A stretch of 64,000 nt of DNA. Origin: an uncultured Chthonomonas sp. (lineage in GTDB: Bacteria > Armatimonadota > Chthonomonadetes > Chthonomonadales > Chthonomonadaceae). The translations under genes and the position numbers were made by a program. Under the pieces are notes generated by a model, which was given only the letters and a program-made list of their open reading frames with translations, was not told where the DNA came from and made no database searches. The DNA is taken from contig CAIONQ010000077.1 of assembly GCA_903859705.1 (NCBI GenBank), positions 1 to 64,000 of the forward strand, read 5' to 3'. Shown piece by piece: positions 10,188 through 19,056 of the stretch; position 1 is the stretch's first letter; every line of letters begins with the position of its first letter.

Positions 10188-10826
10188 GTGTTGCTCAACT
10201 TGTTGCATAGGGCCGGATGGGTTGCCTTTCCGCTCGGGCTATTTTCGGTGCTGCTGCTTGCGATTGTGATGGAACGATTCTATGCACTAACTCAGTTTAA
10301 AAAGCTAGAATTGCGAGCCTTCGATTCGTTGATGGTGCGCCTAACGTACGGTAGCTCCCTGCCAACTATGGACCCGGCAGATGCCGATGCCCCTATCTAT
10401 CGAATACTGTGGGCAGCTTCTTCGTTGCCCTATGGCCCGCTGGAAGCACGCCAAACGGCGGCGGATATTGCCCTTGCAGCGGAGAGAATGCGCCTGCGCA
10501 GGTACATGAACCTGTTGGCTACCATCGGCAGCATTTCCCCCTTTATTGGCCTGTTTGGAACGGTGCTGGGAGTGCTTGAGTCGTTTCAAACCATGCAAAA
10601 CGCCGGGCTTGGTGGGCAGCAGATGGCCGGCGGAATTGGTGAAGCATTGAGCGCAACGGCCCTGGGGCTCGCAGTGGCAATACCGGCGGTAATGGCATAC
10701 AACTTTTTTGCCGGGCAGGTTCAAGGAATGGTTCTGGATATTCAGGGGCATGCCGCACAGCTTGTGCCGAGGCTGGGCATTGCTGCCGCTCCCAACGGCA
10801 ATACCGGAGGGCCAGGCAATGCATAA
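10188..10826 (+). CDS. exbB: MotA/TolQ/ExbB proton-channel protein
   Basis: A GTG start follows GGAG at a 7-base distance. The 212-residue protein has an N-terminal membrane segment (WVAFPLGLFSVLLLAIVMERF), a cytoplasmic stretch, then two more segments (LLATIGSISPFIGLFGTVLGVL and LSATALGLAVAIPAVMAYNFF). The conserved ExbB/TolQ motif region around PFIGLFGTVLGV and GGIGEALSATALGLAVAIPA is intact. ExbB forms the pentameric inner-membrane ring that couples proton flow to work on envelope partners through ExbD. Its stop overlaps the ExbD start by 8 bases, so the two are translationally coupled. Which subfamily it belongs to (TonB-energising, Tol or other) cannot be told from sequence alone; the third operon gene suggests a non-TonB partner. 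Confidence 0.92.
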   Translation: MLLNLLHRAGWVAFPLGLFSVLLLAIVMERFYALTQFKKLELRAFDSLMVRLTYGSSLPTMDPADADAPIYRILWAASSLPYGPLEARQTAADIALAAERMRLRRYMNLLATIGSISPFIGLFGTVLGVLESFQTMQNAGLGGQQMAGGIGEALSATALGLAVAIPAVMAYNFFAGQVQGMVLDIQGHAAQLVPRLGIAAAPNGNTGGPGNA

Positions 10827-11259
10827 ATCGCAATTCGGCGATTCGGATGAACCCATTGCCGAAATGAACCTCATTCCGCTTATCGATATTGCTCTTACAT
10901 TGCTGATTATCCTGATGGTAACAACAGCCTTCGTACGAAACCCGGGAGTGAACCTCAACCTTCCGAAGACAAACACGCGGGAGGGCTCACCTGAAACCGA
11001 AAAGGACATTACAATCTCGGTAACTACCGACGGCACCCTCTACCTGAATGGTAAAAAAACGGATGAAGCGGCGGTAAGAACTGCCCTATCGGATACGGCA
11101 TCCCATGCGCGGGATGCGCGAGTATTGATTAAAGGCGACCGGGCGGCCCCCTATGCGAGAATAATGGATGTTATGGACCTTGCTCGCTCTGCAGGGCTCA
11201 CTAAAATCACTCTGCCAACTGATCAGAAGGCTACCGGTAATACCAACAATGCCAGGTAA
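10819..11259 (+). CDS. exbD: ExbD/TolR biopolymer transport protein
   Basis: The start is the ATG of MHKSQFGD, which overlaps the exbB stop and has GGAGGG upstream; a longer in-frame reading upstream lies wholly inside exbB. The 146-residue protein has the family layout: a short cytoplasmic start with EMNLIPLIDIALTLLIILMV, whose membrane Asp in PLID is the proton-carrying residue, then a periplasmic domain of about 100 residues (VTTDGTLYLNGK, VLIKGDRAAPYARIMDVMDLARSAGLTKITL). ExbD dimers sit inside the ExbB pentamer. The stop overlaps the next start by 11 bases, giving a three-gene coupled operon. Confidence 0.93.
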   Translation: MHKSQFGDSDEPIAEMNLIPLIDIALTLLIILMVTTAFVRNPGVNLNLPKTNTREGSPETEKDITISVTTDGTLYLNGKKTDEAAVRTALSDTASHARDARVLIKGDRAAPYARIMDVMDLARSAGLTKITLPTDQKATGNTNNAR

Positions 11260-12454
11260 TCAAGAAATGCTGGTGCAGAAGGCAAGATATCAGCCGGCCC
11301 GAAGCTTTGTCTTCTTTCTAACAGTATCGATAATGCTGCATGGCGTATTTCTGATTGCTAAGGGCATCCACACCCGTATTCCGCCTCCTCCCGGGCAAGC
11401 CCGTAGCGGGGGAATTGAGATTACGCTAGAAAATTCGGCCCTTTTCAGCCGCAATAAGGGGTTAAGCCTGGAGCAACAGGCACATTCCATGCGCGGAAAA
11501 ACTCAGGAGCGAGTTTTTAGCGGAAGCACCTCTCCAAAATCAACGCATAAAGCCGCCGGCCGATCAAACAAACAGGCTGGCAGAGCCCGCACTGTTTCAC
11601 ATCCGCAGGGTGTTCATGCCTCTGGCCAACCACAGAGCATGCAACGTGCCCAAAATGGGAATTCTGGTGACAGCACCGCGAGAAGTACAAGCGATCAAAC
11701 AGCTGGTGGCTCACCTCCCACACCACAAACCGGCCCGGTAACTAACGCAGAGAACGATCCACGGCGAAAAGATGCTCAGGCACAAAATGGTGCTGTTAAG
11801 CCTGGCCCGCCGGCCGGTAACAGCGCTGGCGATGCTGGCGGAAGCGGTTCGCGCGGAGCCCAGGGCCGAACAAATGGCACAGGAGATGCCGACTCCGCTG
11901 GAAGAGGCGGTGTGTTTGGTGCCGCACCCGGCGTTGGCGCTGGCCCACTGCATGTTGTGTATGTGCTGGATTGCTCATCCAGCATGTACGATGGAAACAA
12001 AATTGGAAAAGCGAAAGCGGCCCTTAAGAAAGCGCTGCGAGAACTGAAGCCAGGAGACACATTTAACGTTATCGCATTTACGGGCCGTGCTTCAAAGCTT
12101 TCTCCCATTATGCTGCCAATGAATGCAGACATCATGGATGCGTGTTACCTGTGGATCGACAGACTCAGGCTGGGGCCATTCACTAACATCTCCGGCGCAC
12201 TATATGCCGCATTTAATTGCTCACCCATCAACTGCGTTTTCCTGATGTCTGATGGGGAACCAGAGGGCCCCAATACCATCCGAAACACAGAACAGCTAAG
12301 GCAGTTTGTTACGCGTTACAACACAGATAAAGCACGCATCAACACGCTTGCACTGTGCCTGGGAGAGCGTTACCCTGGCGAGGCGCTGATGAAAGGCCTT
12401 GCAGAAGATACCGGCGGAGATTACAATTATATTGATTTAACAAAGGTGAGGTAA
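11249..12454 (+). CDS. Membrane-anchored vWA protein with TonB-like N-terminus
   Basis: The start MPGNQEM overlaps the exbD stop; a longer reading would run far into exbD. The 401-residue product has one membrane segment (about 19-38, FVFFLTVSIMLHGVFLIAKG) followed by IPPPPG, the same plan as TonB. It then has a long Gly/Ser/Gln/Asn/Pro-rich linker (about 65-230), and lastly a von Willebrand A domain (about 232-401). The metal site is complete: DCSSS at 241-245, a Thr in FTNISG and Asp in MSDGEPE. There is no TonB C-terminal domain. By position it should be the working partner of this ExbB-ExbD pair, reaching through the periplasm and binding a ligand by metal coordination. That role is inference. 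Confidence 0.8.
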   Translation: MPGNQEMLVQKARYQPARSFVFFLTVSIMLHGVFLIAKGIHTRIPPPPGQARSGGIEITLENSALFSRNKGLSLEQQAHSMRGKTQERVFSGSTSPKSTHKAAGRSNKQAGRARTVSHPQGVHASGQPQSMQRAQNGNSGDSTARSTSDQTAGGSPPTPQTGPVTNAENDPRRKDAQAQNGAVKPGPPAGNSAGDAGGSGSRGAQGRTNGTGDADSAGRGGVFGAAPGVGAGPLHVVYVLDCSSSMYDGNKIGKAKAALKKALRELKPGDTFNVIAFTGRASKLSPIMLPMNADIMDACYLWIDRLRLGPFTNISGALYAAFNCSPINCVFLMSDGEPEGPNTIRNTEQLRQFVTRYNTDKARINTLALCLGERYPGEALMKGLAEDTGGDYNYIDLTKVR

Positions 12455-12502
12455 TTTCTGAGCCGCCCACTCAAACTGAAAACGGTTACCCCTAAAATTA
12501 AC

Positions 12503-12540
12503 AAATGGCCGCCCTCCCGGGGTTGGGAAGGCGGCCATTT
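12503..12540. terminator. Bidirectional intrinsic terminator
   Basis: AAATGGCCGCC pairs perfectly with GGCGGCCATTT around a C/G-rich inner part. It lies between the stop of the vWA gene and the stop of the converging oxidoreductase gene and can serve both. Confidence 0.8.
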
Positions 12541-12569
12541 GATCGATAGTACAGAGGATAGTCTCTGTG

Positions 12570-13859
12570 TCAGACTTTAAAGCCAGAACGGAAGTGAGGA
12601 TGCAGAATAAGATCTGCTTCCGGCACGCCCTTCGCCTTAATGTGCTTGTGGTCCCACTCAATTGTTTTGCCAGTGCGGTATGCAACGGCTCCAAGAAGAA
12701 CGGTTTCGGCAAGCGGGCCAGAGTAGTTGAAGTTGCACAGCGGTGTTCCGCCATGCTTGCAGGCTTCAATCCACTCCGCATGGTGGCCGATAGATTCCGG
12801 AATGGATGGCTTCGGCGCAACGTAGTCTTTGAAGTCAGTCTCAGGCAGCAGAACATAAGATCCATAGTCTGCCAGCAGCCAACCCTTGTCTCCAACAAAC
12901 AGAGAGCCATCGCCCCAGCGTGGTAGTTTGCCCTGTGCAAAGTAATCCGGGCGCTTGCCACCGTTGTACCAGTGTAGTTCAACCGGGGGCTTGGTTCCGC
13001 GGGCCGGGAAGGTGTACTTAACCTTAAGCCACTCCGGCGCAGTTTCAGGATCTACGGGCGGGCCCTCTGCGCTTATGGTTTCGGCATGGCTTAGTTCCAG
13101 AGCCCAGAACGGAAGATCCATGTGATGGCAGGCCATATCGCCAAGGGTACCGTTACCAAATGCCCACCATCCGCGCCACTCGCCGGGAATGTAAGCCTGG
13201 CTAAATGGGCGCTCGGCGGCAGGGCCAAGCCACAAATCCCAGTGGATGTTGGAAGGAACTGGTGTGGTATCGGTGGGGTGGCCAGCACCAGACCACACGC
13301 GATCTGCCCAGCTATGAACTTCTCGTACAGGGCCAATAGCTCCAGACTGGATTACTTCAACTACCCTCCGGTAGTTGCTCATCGCGTGAATCTGGGTTCC
13401 CATCTGGGAAACCTTCTTGTGCTTGTTCACCAGTTCGGTTACATGGCGTGCCTCCCACACAGAGTGTGCCAGCGGCTTTTCACAATACACATGGTGCCCG
13501 GAAAGAATGGCTGCAGAGGTTGCAGGCGCGTGGACATGATCAGGAGTACTGACAACAACTGCGTCAATACCCTTCATCTCCATCAATTTTCGGTAATCAT
13601 TGAACGTTTTCGCCTGTGGAAACTTTTCTTTGACGCGCGCCAGGTAGTTATCATCGATGTCGCAAATTGCAACGATATTCTCGTTCATTACGCCTTCGAC
13701 ATTTGCACTTCCACGGTTTGCAATGCCAACTACGGCAACGTTCAGCCGATCGTTAGCGCCAATAATCCGTGCCTTCGCGGGTTCGCTTGCCCAGAGCAAA
13801 CCGGCACCCGTAAGTGCCGCGCCCTTTAGCAGGCCACGTCTTGAAATCTCATTCGCCAT
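12570..13859 (-). CDS. Tat-exported Gfo/Idh/MocA family oxidoreductase
   Basis: The start has GGAGGATGTAA directly upstream. Residues 1-30 are a twin-arginine signal (SRRGLLKGAALTGAGLLWA), so a folded, cofactor-loaded protein is exported. A Rossmann domain follows (VAVVGIANRGSANVEGV, IVAICDIDDNYLARV), with the family's EKP motif in VYCEKPLAHSVWEA and a C-terminal alpha/beta domain including WDLWLGPA and GNGTLGDMACHHMD. Length (429) is normal for this secreted subgroup. Such proteins use NAD(P) on sugars or cyclitols; the substrate is unknown. A similar gene lies at 20065-21435. It is transcribed away from the DUF512 gene across a 161-bp divergent region. Confidence 0.88.
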   Translation of the reverse strand: MANEISRRGLLKGAALTGAGLLWASEPAKARIIGANDRLNVAVVGIANRGSANVEGVMNENIVAICDIDDNYLARVKEKFPQAKTFNDYRKLMEMKGIDAVVVSTPDHVHAPATSAAILSGHHVYCEKPLAHSVWEARHVTELVNKHKKVSQMGTQIHAMSNYRRVVEVIQSGAIGPVREVHSWADRVWSGAGHPTDTTPVPSNIHWDLWLGPAAERPFSQAYIPGEWRGWWAFGNGTLGDMACHHMDLPFWALELSHAETISAEGPPVDPETAPEWLKVKYTFPARGTKPPVELHWYNGGKRPDYFAQGKLPRWGDGSLFVGDKGWLLADYGSYVLLPETDFKDYVAPKPSIPESIGHHAEWIEACKHGGTPLCNFNYSGPLAETVLLGAVAYRTGKTIEWDHKHIKAKGVPEADLILHPHFRSGFKV

Positions 13860-14020
13860 TTACATCCTCCAACAGTCAGGAAGTCCCTGCTGTTCTGTAA
13901 TTGGATACAGGCCTTGCTTCTCCCTCCTGAATGTGAGTATGCGAATGCAATTTCCGATAACTGACCTCCGAAAGGTTCTCAAAGGCACCTGCCAATAGAG
14001 CATTACGGTACAATAAGTAC

Positions 14021-15433
14021 ATGTCTGAAATACCACTTAAACCTGTTAATGCTCTCATTGTTTCCGAAGTAGAGGCTGGCTCTGCTGCAGAGAGAGCGGG
14101 CATCCGTACAGGAGACCTTGTAAGGTCCATTAACGGACGCAGTATTCTTGATATCCTCGACTATCGGTATCACTCTGCAGCAAGCCGCCTTGCTATAGAG
14201 ATTGATCGTGCCGGTGAGCCTGTGCAGGTTTCTGTACGTAAGCGTATAGATGAAGATGCTGGCATGGAGTTTGAGTATGAACTTGGCGACAAGATCCATA
14301 CCTGTAAGAACAAGTGCGTATTCTGCTTTATTCATCAGCAGCCCAAGAAGATGCGTAAGTCTCTGTACTTGATGGATGATGACTTTCGCCTGTCATTCAT
14401 GCATGGTAACTATGTAACGCTCACAAATCTCAGCGATGAAGAGTGGGCGCGGATCCTGGAGCAGCGGCTTTCACCGCTATATGTATCCGTACATGCTACC
14501 GATCCAGAGTTGCGTGGCAGGCTGCTTGGCCGGCAGGCAGCAACCTCCATTTTGCCCCAGATCCGTGAACTTGCCGATAACCGAATTGATGTTCATGCAC
14601 AGATAGTGTTGTGCCCGGGCTGGAACGATGGCGATGCCCTGAATCAAACGCTGGATGAGCTTGCTGCAGAACATAGAGCCGTTACTGGAAAGCGCGCTGG
14701 TGTTCCATCCGTTGCCATTGTGCCGGTTGGGATGACAAGGTTTCGAGAACGCCTGCCCGAACTGGCCCATGTCGAACGCGATTATGCGCGCGACATGATT
14801 ACTTTTGTACGCAAGAAAGAACGCAAATTCCAGAAATTGGTAGGCAGCCGCTTCGCCTGGCTGGCAGATGAGTGGTACCACATTGCCCAACTTCCCTACC
14901 CCGGACGCGAGCATTACGAAGATTTCCCACAGCTTGAAGATGGAATTGGCACTGTACGCCTCTTCAAAGAGAGCGCCCGTTCCGTATCCAGAAGATTGCC
15001 TGTGCGCGTTGAAACACCCATTGCGGCCACACTTGTTACTGCCGAGATGCCTTCTAGCGTGGTTCAGGAGTTTGCCGATCGGCTTAACCAGATAGAGAAC
15101 GTTTCGGTAAACGTTTGCGTTGTAAAAAATAACTATTTTGGCGGCGATATACACATCGCTGGCCTCATGACCGCCGCTGATATCGTGGAACAGGTACTTG
15201 CCTTTGAGCAGTGCCACCCAACCGTGTATTTGCCACTCATCTGCTTGCGCGAAGATGGCCTCTTCCTGGATGATCTCACCCTTGAGGATGTGGCTGCCTC
15301 CCTTCAAAAGGATCTGCGCACCGTCGGCAACTCTCCGCGTGAACTTGCCGTGGCGATGGGGCTGGTTACAGGTGGTGCACCCACGGGTGGGTCTAATCGG
15401 TGGCTAATGGAACCGGAAGCAGCAGCCCTGTAA
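14021..15433 (+). CDS. DUF512 protein: PDZ plus radical-SAM-like iron-sulfur protein
   Basis: Residues about 8-70 form a PDZ domain (VEAGSAAERAGIRTGDLVRSING). Cys95, Cys99 and Cys102 in HTCKNKCVFCF form the CxxxCxxC signature of radical-SAM iron-sulfur clusters, followed by a TIM-barrel-like region and then the DUF512 domain (about 220-430; RKFQKLVGSRFAWLADEWY). The 470-residue length is typical. The family is widespread in Gram-positives, cyanobacteria and relatives, and its reaction is not established. No Shine-Dalgarno precedes the ATG. Instead a TACAAT box at 14009-14014 ends six bases before it, so the mRNA may be leaderless. The ppk1 gene follows after 51 bp on the same strand. Confidence 0.9.
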   Translation: MSEIPLKPVNALIVSEVEAGSAAERAGIRTGDLVRSINGRSILDILDYRYHSAASRLAIEIDRAGEPVQVSVRKRIDEDAGMEFEYELGDKIHTCKNKCVFCFIHQQPKKMRKSLYLMDDDFRLSFMHGNYVTLTNLSDEEWARILEQRLSPLYVSVHATDPELRGRLLGRQAATSILPQIRELADNRIDVHAQIVLCPGWNDGDALNQTLDELAAEHRAVTGKRAGVPSVAIVPVGMTRFRERLPELAHVERDYARDMITFVRKKERKFQKLVGSRFAWLADEWYHIAQLPYPGREHYEDFPQLEDGIGTVRLFKESARSVSRRLPVRVETPIAATLVTAEMPSSVVQEFADRLNQIENVSVNVCVVKNNYFGGDIHIAGLMTAADIVEQVLAFEQCHPTVYLPLICLREDGLFLDDLTLEDVAASLQKDLRTVGNSPRELAVAMGLVTGGAPTGGSNRWLMEPEAAAL

Positions 15434-15484
15434 AGGTGCAATGGTTGGCCTGTTCGACGATTGAAATGCTGGAGAATTCCTTAA

Positions 15485-17647
15485 ATGACAGACACGGCGG
15501 AAAAGGGTGGCTATTCAGCCCGTAAAGCTAATCATGGCAACGCAAAGGCAGCCAGCAATGGCCACCGGTCAACATCCTCTCCAACCGGTATTTCCTCCAT
15601 ATCGCGCCCGCAGGTTCGCTCTCGCTCAGATCTTTTCTTTATTCGGGAACTGAGCTGGCTCGAGTTTAATGCCAGGGTGCTGGCAGAAGCCGCCAACGAA
15701 CATACCCCCTTGCTGGAACGCGTTAAGTTTCTGGCGATTTTCGCCAACAATCTTGATGAGTTCTTTATGATTCACGTTCCCGGTATGCTTGAGAGGGCGG
15801 GCTCTGAAGCCGAAATCCCAAACCACGAAAAAACAATTGCAACTCTGCGCCAACTGCATTTGAGAATTGATCCGCTATTACAGTTTCAATTTCAATGCCT
15901 TCAGGATCTGCTGCCACAACTTGCCCGGCATGGGGTTCGGTTGGTGCCTTATGCTGAGCTGAGTTTGGAACAAAAGGCAGATCTCAAAAACTACTTTGAT
16001 ACGGAAGTGTTTCCTGTACTTACACCTCTGGCCGTAGACCCGGGCCATCCATTTCCCTACATATCAAATTTGAGCGTTAGCCTTGCTGTGGTTGTCCATG
16101 ATCCGCGCACTGGCAACGATCGATTTGCCCGAGTAAAAGTACCTGCGAAGGCTGTGCTTCCACGTCTCATTAAGATAGGCAATAGCTGGCAGTACGTGCT
16201 GCTGGAAGAGGTAATTTCTGCTCATATTGGCGCGCTGTTCCCGGGTATGGAAGTGAAAGATTGTTATCCGTTCCGAATAACGCGCGATGCAGACCTCGAA
16301 CTGCAGGAAGAATCTGCAGACGATCTGCTGGAAATGATAGAGGAAGAGCTCTCTAAGAGGCGGTTCGGAAATATCGTGCGCCTCGAGCTTGCCCGTTCCA
16401 TGCCAGAAGATGTGCGCCAACGCCTTATGGATGAACTGGAAGCTGATGAAGAGCAAGTGTATACCATCGATGGTCCGCTCAACATGTCGGATCTCTTTAC
16501 ACTTGCATCCATTGATATTCCAGAGTTGCGGGATTCACTTTTCACGGCCGGCAAACCCGCCTCACTTGCCCATTCTGGCGATGCATTCGCAGCTATACGC
16601 CATGGTGATATTCTGCTGCACCACCCCTATCAGGCATTTAGCTGTGTGAGTGATTTGTTGAGTGCTGCCGCCAGAGACCCACAAGTACTCACAATCAAAC
16701 ACACGCTTTACCGTTCCAGCGGTGACTCCCCCATTTTGAAAGCCCTGACGACTGCCGCAGATAATGGCAAGCAGGTTGCCTGCGTTGTTGAGCTTAAGGC
16801 ACGGTTTGATGAAGCGAACAACATTTCCTGGGCTCGGCAACTTGAAAAATCGGGAGTGCATGTAGTGTATGGCCTGATGGGCCTTAAAACTCACTGCAAG
16901 GTTACGCTTATAGTTCGCCGTGAGGGCGAGCACCTGCGGCGCTATGTTCATATTGGTACCGGTAACTACAATCCCAAAACAGCGGCACTTTACACCGATA
17001 TAGGCTTGCTTACTTGCAGAACGGATATCGGGGCAGATGCCACGGATCTATTCAATTACCTAACCGGGTATGCATATCAGGAACATTACCGAAAGTTTCT
17101 GGTTGCGCCAAATACTGCGCGTAAGAACCTTCAAACCATGGTGGAGCGTGAAGCTGATCTTCACACACCGGAGAAGCCGGGGCGCATTCTGTGCAAAATG
17201 AATGCCATTGTAGATCCGCAACTTATCAAAGCACTCTACAGGGCATCGCAGAAGGGCGTACAGGTCGACTTAATCATTCGCGGCATGTGTTGTTTACGGC
17301 CGGGCGTACCGGGGCTCAGCGATAATATCCGAGTTATCAGTATAATTGGCCGATTTCTTGAACACAGCCGAGTGTTTTGCTTCAACAATGGCGGCAATAC
17401 AGAAATCTACTTTGGCAGTGCAGACTGGATGACCAGAAATTTAGACAGGCGGGTGGAAGTCATTGCTCCGCTGGAAGACCCACACTTACGCGAAACCGTG
17501 CTTCAAGACTTGCAGGATCTCCTGCGAGACAACTGCCAGGCCTGGGATCTTGGGCCAGATGGGGCCTACACTCGGCGAAGCCCCGCGCCAGGCAGTACGG
17601 AGTTTAATGCACAGGTTGAGCTCTTAAAGAGGTACGCGCGGTGCTAA
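15485..17647 (+). CDS. ppk1: Polyphosphate kinase 1
   Basis: The 720-residue protein has the N-terminal helical domain (FFIRELSWLEFNARVLAEA), head domain, and the two phospholipase-D-like catalytic domains. The phosphorylated histidine equivalent to E. coli His435 is His489 in VHIGTGNYN, and the second conserved histidine (E. coli His592) is His627 in LEHSRVF. Ppk1 reversibly polymerises ATP gamma-phosphate into polyphosphate at the inner membrane. Residues 1-48 are low-complexity and not conserved. The stop overlaps the next gene by seven bases, so expression is probably coupled to the amidohydrolase. No exopolyphosphatase gene is adjacent. Confidence 0.96.
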   Translation: MTDTAEKGGYSARKANHGNAKAASNGHRSTSSPTGISSISRPQVRSRSDLFFIRELSWLEFNARVLAEAANEHTPLLERVKFLAIFANNLDEFFMIHVPGMLERAGSEAEIPNHEKTIATLRQLHLRIDPLLQFQFQCLQDLLPQLARHGVRLVPYAELSLEQKADLKNYFDTEVFPVLTPLAVDPGHPFPYISNLSVSLAVVVHDPRTGNDRFARVKVPAKAVLPRLIKIGNSWQYVLLEEVISAHIGALFPGMEVKDCYPFRITRDADLELQEESADDLLEMIEEELSKRRFGNIVRLELARSMPEDVRQRLMDELEADEEQVYTIDGPLNMSDLFTLASIDIPELRDSLFTAGKPASLAHSGDAFAAIRHGDILLHHPYQAFSCVSDLLSAAARDPQVLTIKHTLYRSSGDSPILKALTTAADNGKQVACVVELKARFDEANNISWARQLEKSGVHVVYGLMGLKTHCKVTLIVRREGEHLRRYVHIGTGNYNPKTAALYTDIGLLTCRTDIGADATDLFNYLTGYAYQEHYRKFLVAPNTARKNLQTMVEREADLHTPEKPGRILCKMNAIVDPQLIKALYRASQKGVQVDLIIRGMCCLRPGVPGLSDNIRVISIIGRFLEHSRVFCFNNGGNTEIYFGSADWMTRNLDRRVEVIAPLEDPHLRETVLQDLQDLLRDNCQAWDLGPDGAYTRRSPAPGSTEFNAQVELLKRYARC

Positions 17648-19056
17648 CATCTGCAATCCTCGCTTCCATTGCGTTCTGTTTCCCGCAAGCAGGCACGATA
17701 CCGCCTGCAGCATCGCCAGCACAAGCACCGAATGTGCAAGCAATTGTTGGCGCAAACCTTATTGATGGAACCGGATCCAAACCACTACTTTCCTCCGTTA
17801 TCGTTGTCGTCGATGGGCGCATTCAGGCTATTGGTAAGCTGGATGGCAACAAAACCGTTACGCTAACGGGTGAACCACTTTCTATACCCGCCGGCGCGCA
17901 CAGGTTATTTGCTAAAAACAAGTGGATAATTCCGGGCCTTATTGACTCTCACGTTCACATAGATGAGGTGCTGGATCCAGCCGAATTTACACAGTATGGC
18001 GTTACCTGTGTTCGTGATGTTGGCTCACGCCTCTCGTCCATTCAAAAGCTTCGTAAGCGTGCCTCATCAGATCCACGAGTGCCTCAGGTACTGTGGATGG
18101 GCAGAAACATCGATGAAGGCAAGGCGAGTTGGTGGGGTGCGGTTGCTGCAAAAAACACAGCAGATGTTCCACGGGTTATCGATGAAATGGAGCGCCAGGG
18201 AGTAGATGGCGTTAAGCTCTACGTTAATGCCGGCCCATCGGTAACCACAGAGGTAATCAAGCAGGCTCATGATCGGGGTTGGCCGGTAACGGCGCATCTT
18301 GGCAAAACAACGCCATTGCATGCCGTACTTGCCGGTATCGATAACCTGGAACACGTATCTACCCTCTTCTTGCAGTTTGCGCCGGCAGCCAACAAGAGCA
18401 CAGATGCCGATAGCTGGTATAAAGGCTATGCAAGTGCTGCGGGTGCCAATCCACATAGCCCTGAGGCGCTGGCGCTGCTAAAGTTTATGGCAAGGCGGGG
18501 CACCATAGTCACGCCAACTCTCATCTCCTCAACGCTTCCAGTTCTCGGAAAAGCAGCTGCAGACGATGCCTATGGTGATTGGGCGGAGATTTCGGATGCC
18601 TGGAGAACGGATTGGGCCAGGCCATACTGGGATTTTATGAAGACAAAGGGTTGGAAAAGATCCCAAATTGAGAATGCTAAACTTGCCATCTGGAACTACA
18701 ACGATTACGTTCACCAGATTATAAAGAATGGTGTGCCGGTGATTGCGGGAACGGACACTCCGGCTCCCTGGGTATTGCCCGGGGCCTCGCTGCTGGTAGA
18801 GCTGGAAATGCTGGTTAAGGCAGGGATGTCACCGTTGGAGGCCATTCATTCCGCAACTGGCCGGCCAGCAACACTCATGCACCGCGATGATGAATTCGGT
18901 ATTATTGCACCCGGCCGAGTAGCAGATTTCGTGATCCTGAATGGCAACCCACTCACCAGGTTTTCGGATATTCACCGAATTGCTGGTGTTTACCGCAGTG
19001 GCAACAAGGTGCCCAAATCCTCTGTCGCCGTGCAGCGCACTGAGAGTAAGAGATGA
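17641..19056 (+). CDS. Exported amidohydrolase-family metalloenzyme
   Basis: A GTG start overlaps the ppk1 stop. The first about 25 residues (MLTSAILASIAFCFPQAGTIPPA) look like a weak signal peptide. The metal-dependent hydrolase fold is evident: GLIDSHVHIDE (HxH), AHLGKTTPLHAVLAGIDNLEHVST (third and fourth histidines), IAGTDTPAPW (catalytic Asp) and the closing PGRVADFVILNGNPL. Such enzymes include imidazolonepropionase-like and prolidase-type members acting on amides or cyclic ureas; the substrate is not readable. The 3' end overlaps the ribokinase start by four bases (ATGA), giving a three-gene coupled run ppk1-amidohydrolase-rbsK. The family call is secure, the function unknown. Confidence 0.85.
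   Translation: MLTSAILASIAFCFPQAGTIPPAASPAQAPNVQAIVGANLIDGTGSKPLLSSVIVVVDGRIQAIGKLDGNKTVTLTGEPLSIPAGAHRLFAKNKWIIPGLIDSHVHIDEVLDPAEFTQYGVTCVRDVGSRLSSIQKLRKRASSDPRVPQVLWMGRNIDEGKASWWGAVAAKNTADVPRVIDEMERQGVDGVKLYVNAGPSVTTEVIKQAHDRGWPVTAHLGKTTPLHAVLAGIDNLEHVSTLFLQFAPAANKSTDADSWYKGYASAAGANPHSPEALALLKFMARRGTIVTPTLISSTLPVLGKAAADDAYGDWAEISDAWRTDWARPYWDFMKTKGWKRSQIENAKLAIWNYNDYVHQIIKNGVPVIAGTDTPAPWVLPGASLLVELEMLVKAGMSPLEAIHSATGRPATLMHRDDEFGIIAPGRVADFVILNGNPLTRFSDIHRIAGVYRSGNKVPKSSVAVQRTESKR

Noticed and set aside
12437-12982. 181-codon open frame on the - strand
   Set aside because: It overlaps the Gfo/Idh gene on the same strand in another frame and spans the bidirectional terminator.
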